A stretch of DNA of 64,000 nucleotides from contig VGFQ01000012.1 of assembly GCA_016868815.1 (NCBI GenBank), forward strand, positions 1 through 64,000. The letters run 5' to 3'. Both the position numbers and the translations under genes were made by a program. Origin of the DNA: Bacteroidota bacterium. Lineage in GTDB: Bacteria > Bacteroidota > Bacteroidia > Chitinophagales > Chitinophagaceae. The notes under the pieces were generated by a model. The model saw nothing but the letters and a program-made list of their open reading frames with translations. It searched no databases and was not told the DNA's origin. Below, in pieces: positions 52,097-61,134 of this stretch (its first letter is position 1; each line of letters begins with the position of its first letter).

Positions 52097-53419
52097 ATGA
52101 AAATCTCCGTTGTAGGTACAGGCTATGTGGGCCTAGTATCTGGTACTTGTTTCGCTGAAACGGGTAACTATGTGACGTGCGTAGACATCGATCCCAAAAA
52201 AGTTGATAAACTCCGATCTGGCCAAATCACCATCTTTGAGCCGGGCCTCGAGAAGCTCTTCCTTCGCAACCTCAAGGAAGGTCGCCTGCATTTCACGACG
52301 GACCTGCAGGAAGGAATCCGCGAGGCAGAAATCATCTTCCTGGCCCTGCCCACCCCCCCGGGAGAAGACGGATCGGCAGATTTGAAATACGTACTTGGAG
52401 TGGCTCGAGACCTTGGCAAGATCCTTGACCGCTACGTGGTGGTTGTGGACAAGAGCACCGTCCCGGTAGGTACTGCGGAAAAAGTGCGTTCCGCCATCAC
52501 CGAATATTTTCAAGGTGAGTTCGACGTTGTCTCCAACCCGGAATTCTTGCGGGAAGGAGTGGCGGTAGATGATTTTATGAAGCCGGACCGGGTCGTCCTG
52601 GGAACGGATTCCGAGCGCGCCCGCAAGCTCATGTCTGAATTGTACGCCCCTTATATCCGTTCCGGCAATCCCATCATCTTCATGGATGAACGCTCTGCAG
52701 AACTCACCAAATATGCCGCAAACTCTTTTCTGGCCACCAAAATTTCGTTTATGAACGAGATCGCCCAGCTATGTGAGCGCCTGGGCGCTGATGTCGACCT
52801 GGTGCGCAGGGGCATTGGTAGCGATGAACGCATCGGTAAGCGCTTCCTGTTCCCGGGTATAGGCTACGGGGGGAGTTGCTTCCCCAAAGACGTACAGGCC
52901 TTGGTCAAAAGCGCTATAGAGGTGGGCTATGACTTTCAGATTCTGAATGCGGTGATGGAGGTCAATGAAAAGCAAAAACTGCATCTTTTGCCTTCCATTC
53001 GTTCCCATTTCGGAGGAAAGCTCAGGGGAAAGCATTTTGCCCTCTGGGGACTGGCCTTCAAGCCCAATACAGACGATATTCGCGAAGCCCCAGCCTTGAT
53101 CATGATTGACGCCTTGCTCGCAGAAGGGGCCAGCGTTTGTTGTTTTGACCCTGAAGCCATGAATAATGTCAGGGCGGTGTATGGTGATCGTATCTGCTTT
53201 GCCGAGAATCCCTATGATGCCCTGGCGGATGCAGATGCACTGATCATCGCTACCGAGTGGAATGAGTTCCGCACGCCCGACTTCCTCCGAATCGTCAAGC
53301 ATTTGAAAAACAGGATTATCTTCGACGGCCGCAACTTATTTGACGTAGATGCCATCAGGGACCTCGGGTTCCATTATGTCAGCGTAGGTAGATCGGCATC
53401 CCTGCCCATCGTAAAATAG
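52097..53419 (+). CDS. ugd: UDP-glucose 6-dehydrogenase
   Basis: 440 residues from the ATG at 52097 ([21 protein letters not shown]); the frame's 14 upstream residues overlap the aminotransferase gene. It oxidises UDP-glucose to UDP-glucuronate with two NAD+. The Rossmann [10 protein letters not shown] at 7-16, [13 protein letters not shown] near 118-130, [22 protein letters not shown] near 200-221 and the catalytic cysteine in [14 protein letters not shown] near 258-271 are all intact. The following UXS-like gene uses its product. Four-base gaps on both sides show a tight operon. Confidence 0.95.
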   Translation: MKISVVGTGYVGLVSGTCFAETGNYVTCVDIDPKKVDKLRSGQITIFEPGLEKLFLRNLKEGRLHFTTDLQEGIREAEIIFLALPTPPGEDGSADLKYVLGVARDLGKILDRYVVVVDKSTVPVGTAEKVRSAITEYFQGEFDVVSNPEFLREGVAVDDFMKPDRVVLGTDSERARKLMSELYAPYIRSGNPIIFMDERSAELTKYAANSFLATKISFMNEIAQLCERLGADVDLVRRGIGSDERIGKRFLFPGIGYGGSCFPKDVQALVKSAIEVGYDFQILNAVMEVNEKQKLHLLPSIRSHFGGKLRGKHFALWGLAFKPNTDDIREAPALIMIDALLAEGASVCCFDPEAMNNVRAVYGDRICFAENPYDALADADALIIATEWNEFRTPDFLRIVKHLKNRIIFDGRNLFDVDAIRDLGFHYVSVGRSASLPIVK

Positions 53420-53423
53420 CATT

Positions 53424-54407
53424 ATGGACAGAAAAAGAGTACTCATCACGGGGGCTGCTGGATTTCTGGGATCACACCTATGCGATAGATTTATTCGGGA
53501 AGGATGTGATGTCATCGGGATGGATAACCTGGTCACAGGGGACCTTCGCAACATCGAGCACCTGTTTCGCCTCAAGGAATTCGAATTCTATCACCACGAT
53601 GTCTCGAAGTTTATCCATGTGCCTGGCCGCATAGACTATATCCTGCATTTCGCCTCCCCTGCTAGCCCGATCGACTATCTGAAAATCCCGATTCAGACCC
53701 TAAAGGTGGGAGCATTGGGAACGCATAACTGCCTTGGACTCGCCAAGACAAAAAATGCCCGGATTTTAGTGGCCTCTACTTCCGAGGTATATGGAGACCC
53801 ACTCGTGCATCCCCAAACGGAGGAGTATTGGGGAAATGTTAACCCTGTGGGTCCAAGAGGTGTATATGATGAGGCCAAGCGCTTCATGGAGTCCATCACC
53901 ATGGCCTACCATACCTTTCATGGATTAGAGACCCGGATCGTCCGGATCTTCAACACCTATGGGCCAAAGATGCGGCTGAACGATGGCAGAGCCTTGCCGG
54001 CATTCATCGGGCAGGCACTGCGCGGAGAGGACCTGACCGTATTTGGCGATGGCAGCCAGACCCGTTCTTTCTGTTATGTGGACGATCTGGTGGAAGGCAT
54101 CTATCGGCTCTTGCTCTCGGATTATGCCTATCCCGTTAACATCGGAAATCCTATTGAAATTTCCCTGCTAGACTTTGCCCGTGAAATCATCTCCCTGACT
54201 GGCACTGACCGGAAGATTGCCTTCAAGCCATTGCCAGTGGACGACCCCAAACAACGCAAGCCAGACATCAGCAAGGCAAAAAGCCTGCTCGGCTGGGAGC
54301 CGAAGGTAGACCGCTCCACGGGCCTCCGCATCACCTATGAATATTTCAAATCCCTGCCCCCTGAAGACCTTTACCGCCAACCAAAGGAATTCAACTTTAG
54401 CAGATAA
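53424..54407 (+). CDS. UDP-glucuronate decarboxylase-like (UXS) NAD-dependent SDR
   Basis: 327 residues of the extended SDR family. NAD-binding [14 protein letters not shown] at 10-23, then [22 protein letters not shown] near 73-94, [16 protein letters not shown] near 115-130, and the catalytic YDEAKRF (Tyr-x3-Lys) near 147-153. The [23 protein letters not shown] block near 173-196 is characteristic of UXS, which converts UDP-glucuronate to UDP-xylose; that substrate is produced by the preceding ugd. Two-base gap to the next gene. A related epimerase function is possible but less likely. Confidence 0.87.
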   Translation: MDRKRVLITGAAGFLGSHLCDRFIREGCDVIGMDNLVTGDLRNIEHLFRLKEFEFYHHDVSKFIHVPGRIDYILHFASPASPIDYLKIPIQTLKVGALGTHNCLGLAKTKNARILVASTSEVYGDPLVHPQTEEYWGNVNPVGPRGVYDEAKRFMESITMAYHTFHGLETRIVRIFNTYGPKMRLNDGRALPAFIGQALRGEDLTVFGDGSQTRSFCYVDDLVEGIYRLLLSDYAYPVNIGNPIEISLLDFAREIISLTGTDRKIAFKPLPVDDPKQRKPDISKAKSLLGWEPKVDRSTGLRITYEYFKSLPPEDLYRQPKEFNFSR

Positions 54408-54409
54408 TT

Positions 54410-55705
54410 ATGAAAATCTACCAAGACCTTCTCGACGGGAAGGCTAAGCTGGGCGTTATCGGTCTTGGGTATGTTGGTCTGCCCATAGCTCTGGAGTTTG
54501 CCAAGCGCGTTCATGTGATCGGGTTTGATATCAACACCAAACGCATCTGTATGATGCAGATGGGCATCGATCCCAGCAAAGAGGTCGACGAATCCGAATT
54601 CAAAGGCCGCAATATTGTCTTCACGGATAACATCGACATGCTCCGAGAAGTCCGTTTCTTTGTTGTGGCGGTCCCTACGCCGGTGGATGGCTTCAACATC
54701 CCGGATCTGAAGCCAGTCCTAGGGGCTTCCGAGACCATAGGGAAAATCATCAAGACAGGAGATTACGTCGTCTTTGAATCCACTGTATATCCGGGTTGCA
54801 CTGAAGAGGACTGCCTGCCAATCATCGAACGCCTGTCAGGGCTCAGGGTCGGAACTGACTTCAAGCTGGGGTATTCTCCGGAACGCATCAACCCGGGCGA
54901 CAAGAAGAATACCCTTCGGAATGTCGTCAAGATCGCGTCAGGCAGCGATGAAGTGTCTACTGAGGAGATTGCTAAGACATATGAATTGGTTGTAGATGCT
55001 GGCGTCTACCGGGCCCCGTCTATCAAAGTAGCTGAAGCAGCCAAGATCGTAGAAAACACGCAGCGCGACCTGAATATAGCCTTGATGAATGAGCTGTCCA
55101 TGATCTTTGACCGAATGGGCATCAACACCTACGATGTGCTAGAGGCAGCCGGTACCAAGTGGAACTTCCTGAAATTCTCGCCGGGGCTGGTGGGCGGGCA
55201 TTGCATAGGTGTGGATCCATATTATCTTACACATAAGGCAGAAGCGCTGGGATATGACGCGAAAGTGATCGCCGCTTCCCGATTTATCAATGACAACATG
55301 GCCCGCAATGTGGCGCGGAAGGTCATCCAGCATGTACTCCGAAACGCTCAGGATGCGAACCACGCCCGGGTGTTGGTGAAAGGAGTAACCTTTAAGGAAG
55401 ATGTCAGTGATATCCGAAATTCCAAGATCATCGATACCGTCAAAGAGATACAGTCTTTCAACATCGCTGTAGATATTGTAGATCCATTTGCCCAACCAGA
55501 TGAGGTCGAGTATGAGTATGGACTGAAGCTAGCTATAGAGGATGGGCGTGATTATGACGCGGTGATCATCGCTACAGCGCACTCGCCCTATAAGTCGCTC
55601 CGCCCCGAAGAATTGTACGCCCTATGTAGGCCATCGGGGCTTATCGCAGACCTCAAAGGGATTTTTAAAGGACAGATCAAGGAGCGCGACTACTGGAGCC
55701 TGTAA
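54410..55705 (+). CDS. UDP-N-acetylhexosamine 6-dehydrogenase-like nucleotide-sugar dehydrogenase
   Basis: 431 residues, a second UDP-sugar dehydrogenase but of the WbpO/WbpA/TviB branch. Rossmann segment VIGLGYVGLPIALEFAK near 17-33, ESTVYPGCTEEDCLPIIE near 122-139, SPERINPGDKKNTLRNV near 157-173, ENTQRDLNIALMNELSM near 220-236 and the catalytic cysteine in GLVGGHCIGVDPYYLTHKA near 260-278. By family it makes UDP-GlcNAcA or UDP-GalNAcA. With the DegT aminotransferase this suggests an amino-uronic-acid sugar in the surface glycan (inference). Confidence 0.88.
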   Translation: MKIYQDLLDGKAKLGVIGLGYVGLPIALEFAKRVHVIGFDINTKRICMMQMGIDPSKEVDESEFKGRNIVFTDNIDMLREVRFFVVAVPTPVDGFNIPDLKPVLGASETIGKIIKTGDYVVFESTVYPGCTEEDCLPIIERLSGLRVGTDFKLGYSPERINPGDKKNTLRNVVKIASGSDEVSTEEIAKTYELVVDAGVYRAPSIKVAEAAKIVENTQRDLNIALMNELSMIFDRMGINTYDVLEAAGTKWNFLKFSPGLVGGHCIGVDPYYLTHKAEALGYDAKVIAASRFINDNMARNVARKVIQHVLRNAQDANHARVLVKGVTFKEDVSDIRNSKIIDTVKEIQSFNIAVDIVDPFAQPDEVEYEYGLKLAIEDGRDYDAVIIATAHSPYKSLRPEELYALCRPSGLIADLKGIFKGQIKERDYWSL

Positions 55706-55721
55706 TCGAAAATATACACAG

Positions 55722-56774
55722 ATGCAGAGGAAGCTGTTGGTCACTGGGGGGGCAGGATTTATTGGTTCTCATGTGGTGCGGCGGCTGGTAGCACGCTACC
55801 CTTCTTACCAGATTCTCAACCTGGATGCGCTTACCTATGCCGGGAACCTAGAGAATCTACGCGACGTGGAGGCTTCCCCCAACTATCAGTTTGTACATGC
55901 GGATATCACAGACGAAGCCGCCATGGATCGGGTATTTGCCGATCACGTCGCCGACGCGGTCATTCACCTAGCAGCGGAAAGTCATGTCGACAGATCCATC
56001 CTCGATCCCCTGTCGTTCATCCGCACCAATGTGCTTGGAACGGCGGTACTCCTCAATGCAGCCCGCAAACACTGGGCTGGGAGAAGCGATGTGCTCTTTT
56101 ATCATGTCTCTACAGACGAAGTGTATGGAAGCCTGGGGGATATCGGTTTTTTCACGGAGGATACGCCCTATGATCCCCGATCTCCTTATTCTGCCTCCAA
56201 GGCTTCTTCCGACCATCTCGTAAAGGCCTATCACCATACATTCGGGCTTCCGGTGGTCATCTCCAACTGTTCCAATAATTATGGCTCGCATCAGTTTCCG
56301 GAAAAGCTCATCCCGCTGATGATCCATAATATTGTGCAGCGGAAGCCTCTGCCTGTCTATGGAGAAGGACTCAACGTGCGTGACTGGCTATGGGTGGAAG
56401 ATCATGCCGCAGCGATCGACATCGTCTTTCATAAAGGTAGGCTTGGGGAGACCTACAATATCGGAGGTTTCAACGAGTGGAAAAATATCGATCTGGTACA
56501 TCTGCTATGCCGGATCATGGATCGTAAGCTGCAGCGGGAAGCCGGTGACAGCGCATCCCTGATTACCTATGTCAAAGATCGGGCAGGCCATGACAGACGC
56601 TACGCCATTGACGCTTCCAAGATCCAATGCGAGCTGGGCTGGAGTCCTTCCCTGCAGTTTGAAGAGGGGCTAGAGCGGACGGTTGAGTGGTATCTTGCCC
56701 ATCCAGAATGGGTGGAACACATCACCAGTGGCAGCTATGCTGACTATTACCAACGGCAATACATCCATCGGTAA
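55722..56774 (+). CDS. rmlB: dTDP-glucose 4,6-dehydratase
   Basis: 350 residues. It converts dTDP-glucose to dTDP-4-keto-6-deoxyglucose. NAD-binding GGAGFIGSHVVRRL near 9-22, DALTYAGNLENLRDVE near 36-51, HLAAESHVDRSI near 83-94, the catalytic region HVSTDEVYGSLG near 126-137 with the Asp-Glu pair, and YSASKASSDHLVKAYHHTFGLP near 157-178 (Tyr-x3-Lys). It ends in a C-terminal YADYYQRQY segment typical of RmlB. It is followed by rmlC and rmlD, so dTDP-L-rhamnose is the likely product. The rmlA nucleotidyltransferase that makes dTDP-glucose is not in the window. Confidence 0.96.
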   Translation: MQRKLLVTGGAGFIGSHVVRRLVARYPSYQILNLDALTYAGNLENLRDVEASPNYQFVHADITDEAAMDRVFADHVADAVIHLAAESHVDRSILDPLSFIRTNVLGTAVLLNAARKHWAGRSDVLFYHVSTDEVYGSLGDIGFFTEDTPYDPRSPYSASKASSDHLVKAYHHTFGLPVVISNCSNNYGSHQFPEKLIPLMIHNIVQRKPLPVYGEGLNVRDWLWVEDHAAAIDIVFHKGRLGETYNIGGFNEWKNIDLVHLLCRIMDRKLQREAGDSASLITYVKDRAGHDRRYAIDASKIQCELGWSPSLQFEEGLERTVEWYLAHPEWVEHITSGSYADYYQRQYIHR

Positions 56775-56786
56775 CGACGATTGATT

Positions 56787-57338
56787 ATGAAAGTTCTTAC
56801 TACCGCATTCCCGGGCGTACTTATCATTGAGCCGGTCGTCTACCACGACAATCGGGGTTTGTTTCTGGAAGGATTCAATCATCATCGTTATCAGGAGTCT
56901 GGCATCCCATTCGAATGGGTGCAGGATAACCTTTCCGCTTCTGTCCGGGGCGTCGTCCGGGGACTTCATTTCCAGAAGGATCCTGCCGCACAAACCAAGC
57001 TGGTGCAGGTGGTGCACGGATGCATCCTAGATGTCATACTAGACATCCGATTGGGTTCTCCTACGTTTGGTAAGCATATCAGTATTGAACTAGATGCACA
57101 ACTTCGCCGCCAAATATTAATTCCCAGAGGCTTTGCACATGGTTTCTCCGTGCTCTCCCAGACAGCGGAGGTGATGTACAAGACGGATGCGTATTATAGT
57201 AAGACCTATGAGGCAGGCATCCTGTTCAACGACCCGGATTTGAAGATCGACTGGGGGATTTCTGCGGAGGATTACCTAGTCTCTCCGAGGGACAGGGCTA
57301 TGCCCCCCCTCTGTAATCTTGGATATGCTTTCGAATGA
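56787..57338 (+). CDS. rmlC: dTDP-4-dehydrorhamnose 3,5-epimerase
   Basis: 183 residues from the ATG at 56787 (MKVLTTAFPGVLIIEPVVY); a TTG two codons earlier is unlikely. Cupin-fold epimerase with DNRGLFLEGFNHHRYQE near 22-38, DNLSASVRGVVRGLHFQ near 47-63 carrying the catalytic histidine, VHGCILDVILDIRLGSPTFGKH near 75-96 with the conserved Asp, and LIPRGFAHGFSVLS near 113-126 including the catalytic Tyr/His environment. It overlaps the rmlD start by four bases (57335-57338). Confidence 0.95.
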   Translation: MKVLTTAFPGVLIIEPVVYHDNRGLFLEGFNHHRYQESGIPFEWVQDNLSASVRGVVRGLHFQKDPAAQTKLVQVVHGCILDVILDIRLGSPTFGKHISIELDAQLRRQILIPRGFAHGFSVLSQTAEVMYKTDAYYSKTYEAGILFNDPDLKIDWGISAEDYLVSPRDRAMPPLCNLGYAFE

Positions 57339-58216
57339 GTCAGCACCACCCGCATCGTATTCTGGTCACAGGCGCTGACGGCCAGCTGGCTCAATGCATC
57401 CGGCTGGAGGCTGTACATCATCCCGAACACACCTTTCGTTTTGTCACACGTGCAGACATGCCCATCGGCGACCCGGAAAAGGTCCGGGCCGTTTTCTTAG
57501 CATGGGCTCCCACCGTCTGCATCAACTGTGCCGCCTATACTGCGGTGGACAGGGCGGAGGTCGAAGAAACAGAGGCTCTCCACGTGAATGCAGTGGCGGT
57601 AGGCATCCTGGCGGCTGCCTGTCGGGAGCAGCGGGTACAACTGATCCATCTCTCAACTGACTATGTGTTTTCGGGAAATGCGCAGACTCCCTACCGGGAA
57701 GACGATCCGACCGAGCCATTGGGGGTGTATGGTGCCTCCAAGCGGGCTGGGGAGGTCCTTGCCCAGCAAGAGGCCCCCGAGAGCCTGGTCATCCGTACTT
57801 CCTGGGTTTATTCCGAAGTCGGGAAGAACTTTTTGCTGACGATGGTCCGTCTGATGTCTGAGCGAGATTCAGTAGGTGTCATCTCAGACCAGTGGGGCTG
57901 TCCAACCTATGCCCGCGACCTGGCAGATGCATTGCTTCGCATCATCGATGGTGGACGCTTCACCCCAGGGATCTACCACTATTGCAATGAGGGGGCCATC
58001 ACTTGGTACCGTTTTGCGACGGCCATCCGAGACCTGCTGGGCAGCGCTTGCGAAGTAAGGTCGATTCCGACCCATGAATACCCCACCCCTGTTCGTCGGC
58101 CAGCCTACAGTGTCCTGGATACGCGTCGGTTCCGGCAAACATTTGGGATCATGCCCCCACCTTGGCTGGTCAGCCTGGAGGTTTGCCTTAGCCGGCTTAG
58201 GCATGCGCAAGGCTAA
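57335..58216 (+). CDS. rmlD: dTDP-4-dehydrorhamnose reductase
   Basis: 293 residues. It reduces dTDP-4-keto-L-rhamnose to dTDP-L-rhamnose. N-terminal ILVTGADGQLAQCIRLEA near 9-26, INCAAYTAVDRAEVEETEALHVNA near 67-90, LIHLSTDYVFSGN near 108-120 (catalytic Ser/Thr), the Tyr-x3-Lys in GVYGASKRAGE near 137-147, and RTSWVYSEVGKNFLLTM near 157-173. It is the last gene of the seven-gene run; the next gene, an OsmC protein, has its own -7 element 29 bases after this stop. Confidence 0.95.
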   Translation: MSQHHPHRILVTGADGQLAQCIRLEAVHHPEHTFRFVTRADMPIGDPEKVRAVFLAWAPTVCINCAAYTAVDRAEVEETEALHVNAVAVGILAAACREQRVQLIHLSTDYVFSGNAQTPYREDDPTEPLGVYGASKRAGEVLAQQEAPESLVIRTSWVYSEVGKNFLLTMVRLMSERDSVGVISDQWGCPTYARDLADALLRIIDGGRFTPGIYHYCNEGAITWYRFATAIRDLLGSACEVRSIPTHEYPTPVRRPAYSVLDTRRFRQTFGIMPPPWLVSLEVCLSRLRHAQG

Positions 58217-58244
58217 AGCCTACGGCGTTTCCATACGGTTCGGG

Positions 58245-58252
58245 TATCTTTG
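58245..58252 (+). promoter_or_regulatory. -7 element (TATCTTTG) of the OsmC gene
   Basis: Exact TAnnTTTG followed by C, 15 bases before the ATG at 58268, so the leader would be about 9 bases. No TTG at -33. It suggests that transcription restarts after the rml genes. Confidence 0.42.
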
Positions 58253-58267
58253 CTAAAAGCGACTCCA

Positions 58268-58711
58268 ATGCCCCTCATACGTGCTGCCCTCACTGATCCT
58301 GACTATGGTTTCGATATCTCTGACGAGTGCGGACATACCCTGCGGATGGATATCCCCGTCGATCAGGGCGGCGGTGGAACAGGCTTCCGACCCATGCAAA
58401 CTTTGCTGGCAGCGCTTTGCGGTTGCAGTGGGGTAGACATCGTAAGCATCCTCCAGAAACAACGGCAGTCTATGACAGGGCTGGAAATCGAAGTCGACGC
58501 GGCTCGTGCGACCGGAGGGGATGTAGCACTCTGGGAGACCATCGATCTTCATTTTCATATCACTGGCGAAGTATTACCGGATAAGGCCTGGAGGGCTGTA
58601 CAACTCTCGATTGACAAGTACTGCTCTGTGGCTGAGACCCTTCGAAGGGCAGGTGCCCGGATTGTCTGGCAGCTGTCAGTCAATGGCCGTCTTGTGCCAG
58701 CAGAAGTTTGA
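58268..58711 (+). CDS. OsmC/Ohr-family protein
   Basis: 147 residues from the ATG at 58268 (MPLIRAALTDPDYGFDISDE); a TTG six codons upstream overlaps the -7 element and is rejected. OsmC fold: GGTGFRPMQTLLAALCGCSGVDIVSILQKQR near 35-65 carries the first active-site cysteine(s), and SIDKYCSVAETLRR near 117-130 the second. Proteins of this family reduce organic hydroperoxides or, in the YhfA subgroup to which the CGCSGVDIV segment points, have no proven function. It is monocistronic or leads into the metZ-like gene 28 bases on. Confidence 0.87.
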   Translation: MPLIRAALTDPDYGFDISDECGHTLRMDIPVDQGGGGTGFRPMQTLLAALCGCSGVDIVSILQKQRQSMTGLEIEVDAARATGGDVALWETIDLHFHITGEVLPDKAWRAVQLSIDKYCSVAETLRRAGARIVWQLSVNGRLVPAEV

Positions 58712-58739
58712 CATGTAACCTTCAGAAAATTGTTCATCC

Positions 58740-59912
58740 ATGCCCAGATATCCCGAGACAGAAGCCGTCAGGATCCAGACGCCGCGAACCGGTGAGAAGG
58801 AACACGCTACCCCGCTTTTTTTAACCAGCAGTTTTGTCTACGACTCAGCGGAGGATATGGTGGCCGCCTTTGCCGATGAGAGCCTGAAGCTCAACATTTA
58901 TTCCCGGTTTTCCAATCCAACAGTGGATGAATTCGTTCAGAAAGTATGCGTCCTGGAAGGCGCTGAAGACGGGATCGCCACCGCCACCGGCATGGCGGCC
59001 ATTTTCTCCACGTTTATGACCTTTCTATCCAAGGGAGATCACATCTTATCCGCTTCGGCAGTCTTCGGTTCTACGCATGCGATCTTGACAAAGTACCTTC
59101 CCAAATGGGGTATTCAGCATACCTATTTCTCCATGACCGATCCCGGCTCGATAGAGGGACTGATCCGCCCGGAGACGAAAATGTTGTATCTGGAAACTCC
59201 CTCCAACCCCGGGCTTGACATCATCGACATCGCCTACCTCGCTGGCATCTGCCGTGCGCGGGGTGTGCTGCTGGTCGTAGACAACTGCTTTGCCACGCCT
59301 GTCGTCCAGCGGCCCATACCTTTAGGGGCAGACATTGTCATCCACTCTGCCACCAAGTTTATGGACGGTCAAGGCAGGGTACTTGGCGGCGTCGTCGTAG
59401 GTCGGAAAGAACTCATCGAGCCCCTGTATCTTTTTGTCCGGAATACTGGGCCTTCTATGAGCCCCTTCAACGCCTGGGTACTCAGTAAGAGCCTCGAAAC
59501 GCTCTATATCCGCATGGAGCGGCATGCAGCCAGCGCCCTCCGCATCGCCACTGTATTGGATGAACATCCTGCCATCACCCGGGTACGCTATCCTTTTCTT
59601 TCCTCCCATCCGGCCTATGAGGTTGCGATCCGCCAAATGAAAAATGGAGGAGGCATCGTCACCTGTGAACTCAAAGGTGGCATCGAGGCGGGCAAGCGTT
59701 TCCTCAACCGGTTGCAGATGTTATCCATAACTAATAATTTGGGCGACAGCCGGAGTATTGCAGCCCATCCGGCCAGCACCACCCATTCGAAACTGACTGA
59801 GGAAGAACGCCTCGCGGTGGGCATCACCCATGGCCTGATCCGTATATCCGTCGGCCTGGAACATCCTGAAGATATCCTGGCCGATATCCTGCAGGCGCTG
59901 GCAGTGCCTTGA
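58740..59912 (+). CDS. metZ: O-succinylhomoserine sulfhydrylase-like PLP enzyme
   Basis: 390 residues of the Cys/Met-metabolism PLP family. The PLP lysine is K206 in HSATKFMDGQGR; SGMAA-type phosphate contact appears as ATGMAAIFS near 82-90, and VVDNCFATP near 179-187. The N-terminal QTPRTGEKEHATPLFLTSSFVYDSAE and the VFGSTHAILTKYLPKWGI block near 108-125 match MetZ-type sulfhydrylases, which make homocysteine from O-succinylhomoserine and sulfide. It is clearly separate from the family member at 9842-11074, so the organism has at least two. galK starts 12 bases downstream. Confidence 0.85.
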   Translation: MPRYPETEAVRIQTPRTGEKEHATPLFLTSSFVYDSAEDMVAAFADESLKLNIYSRFSNPTVDEFVQKVCVLEGAEDGIATATGMAAIFSTFMTFLSKGDHILSASAVFGSTHAILTKYLPKWGIQHTYFSMTDPGSIEGLIRPETKMLYLETPSNPGLDIIDIAYLAGICRARGVLLVVDNCFATPVVQRPIPLGADIVIHSATKFMDGQGRVLGGVVVGRKELIEPLYLFVRNTGPSMSPFNAWVLSKSLETLYIRMERHAASALRIATVLDEHPAITRVRYPFLSSHPAYEVAIRQMKNGGGIVTCELKGGIEAGKRFLNRLQMLSITNNLGDSRSIAAHPASTTHSKLTEEERLAVGITHGLIRISVGLEHPEDILADILQALAVP

Positions 59913-59923
59913 TCCATCAATCA

Positions 59924-61087
59924 ATGGAGACCATCCAATTCTCTCAGCTTAGCGCTGCTTTTGAAGGCTGCTTTGGAGCTCCCCCTCGTTTGTTCCGTTC
60001 GCCCGGCCGCATCAACCTAATTGGGGAACATACGGATTACAATGAAGGCTATGTCTTGCCGGCAGCCATCGGGCGCTATGTCTATGTTGCAATGGCCCCT
60101 CGGGATGATGGCTTGATACGGCTGCGGTCGATGGATTTTCCAGAGGCCTATGAAGGGCATGTCGACAACCTGGCGGTCTGTGACATATCCTGGGCCAACT
60201 ATGTCCTTGGCATCCTCCATGGCATGCAGGCGCGTGGGCTTTCCTGTCGGGGCTTCGACGCTTTTTTTGCCGCTGACCTGCCCGTAGGGGCCGGCCTTTC
60301 CTCCAGTGCAGCCCTCTGCTGTGCAGCAGCCTTTGGCCTGAATGCCCTCTTTGATTGGCCACTCCACCGGCTCGAGATGGCAGAGCTGGCCCAGGGTGCT
60401 GAGCATCGCTATGCAGGCGTGTTGTGTGGAATCATGGATCCCTTTGCCAGTTTGTTTGGCCGGGAAGGGCATTTCATACGCCTGGACTGCCGCTCGCGGG
60501 CGCATACGTACATACCATTTTTGACGGAGCACTATCAGCTGACACTGTTGAACACAAACGTCAAACACCACCTGGCCTCTTCTGCCTACAACCAGCGAAG
60601 GCAGGAATGTGCGCAGGGACTGGCATGGATTCAGGCTCATATGCCGGCAGCCTCTTCCCTTCGTGAGGTAACGATGGAGATGATCGATCGCTATGTGGCG
60701 GTAAGGGACGAAACCACCGCCCGACGCTGCCGGTATGTGGTGGCAGAAAACCAGCGACTGCTGCAGCTCTGCGAAGATCTGCAGCGCGGTGACCTTGCCG
60801 CGGCCGGCGCCAAGATGTATGAGACACATGCCGGGCTGAGCCAGCAGTATGAAGTCAGCTGCCCGGAAGCTGATTTTCTTGTCAGCCATGCACAGACAGC
60901 GCCAGCCGTGCTGGGCGCTCGGATGATGGGAGGTGGTTTTGGGGGTTGCATCCTGGCATTGGTAGCCCGAGAAAAGGCGGCAGCATGGGAGCAAGACCTG
61001 GGAAATCGCTATGAAGATGCCTTCGGGAAAACCCTTTCGACGTTGTCGGTTCACCCCGCCGATGGCACCAGCGAAATGCTTATCTGA
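59924..61087 (+). CDS. galK: Galactokinase
   Basis: 387 residues from the ATG at 59924 (METIQFSQLSAAF); the upstream TTG overlaps metZ. GHMP kinase: the galactose signature RSPGRINLIGEHTDYNEGYVLP near 25-46, the ATP-binding LPVGAGLSSSAALCCAAAFGL near 120-140, the catalytic Asp in CGIMDPFASLFG near 168-179, and GGGFGGCILALV near 338-349. It phosphorylates galactose for the Leloir pathway. A lipoprotein mutarotase gene follows 48 bases later. galT is not in the window. Codon use fits its surroundings. Confidence 0.95.
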   Translation: METIQFSQLSAAFEGCFGAPPRLFRSPGRINLIGEHTDYNEGYVLPAAIGRYVYVAMAPRDDGLIRLRSMDFPEAYEGHVDNLAVCDISWANYVLGILHGMQARGLSCRGFDAFFAADLPVGAGLSSSAALCCAAAFGLNALFDWPLHRLEMAELAQGAEHRYAGVLCGIMDPFASLFGREGHFIRLDCRSRAHTYIPFLTEHYQLTLLNTNVKHHLASSAYNQRRQECAQGLAWIQAHMPAASSLREVTMEMIDRYVAVRDETTARRCRYVVAENQRLLQLCEDLQRGDLAAAGAKMYETHAGLSQQYEVSCPEADFLVSHAQTAPAVLGARMMGGGFGGCILALVAREKAAAWEQDLGNRYEDAFGKTLSTLSVHPADGTSEMLI

Positions 61088-61134
61088 TATATTTCATATT
61101 GCGGATGCTTGTATTTTACCATATATTGTTTGGT

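Noticed and set aside
60017..61054. 345-residue - strand frame over galK
   Set aside because: Antisense shadow of an unambiguous galactokinase.
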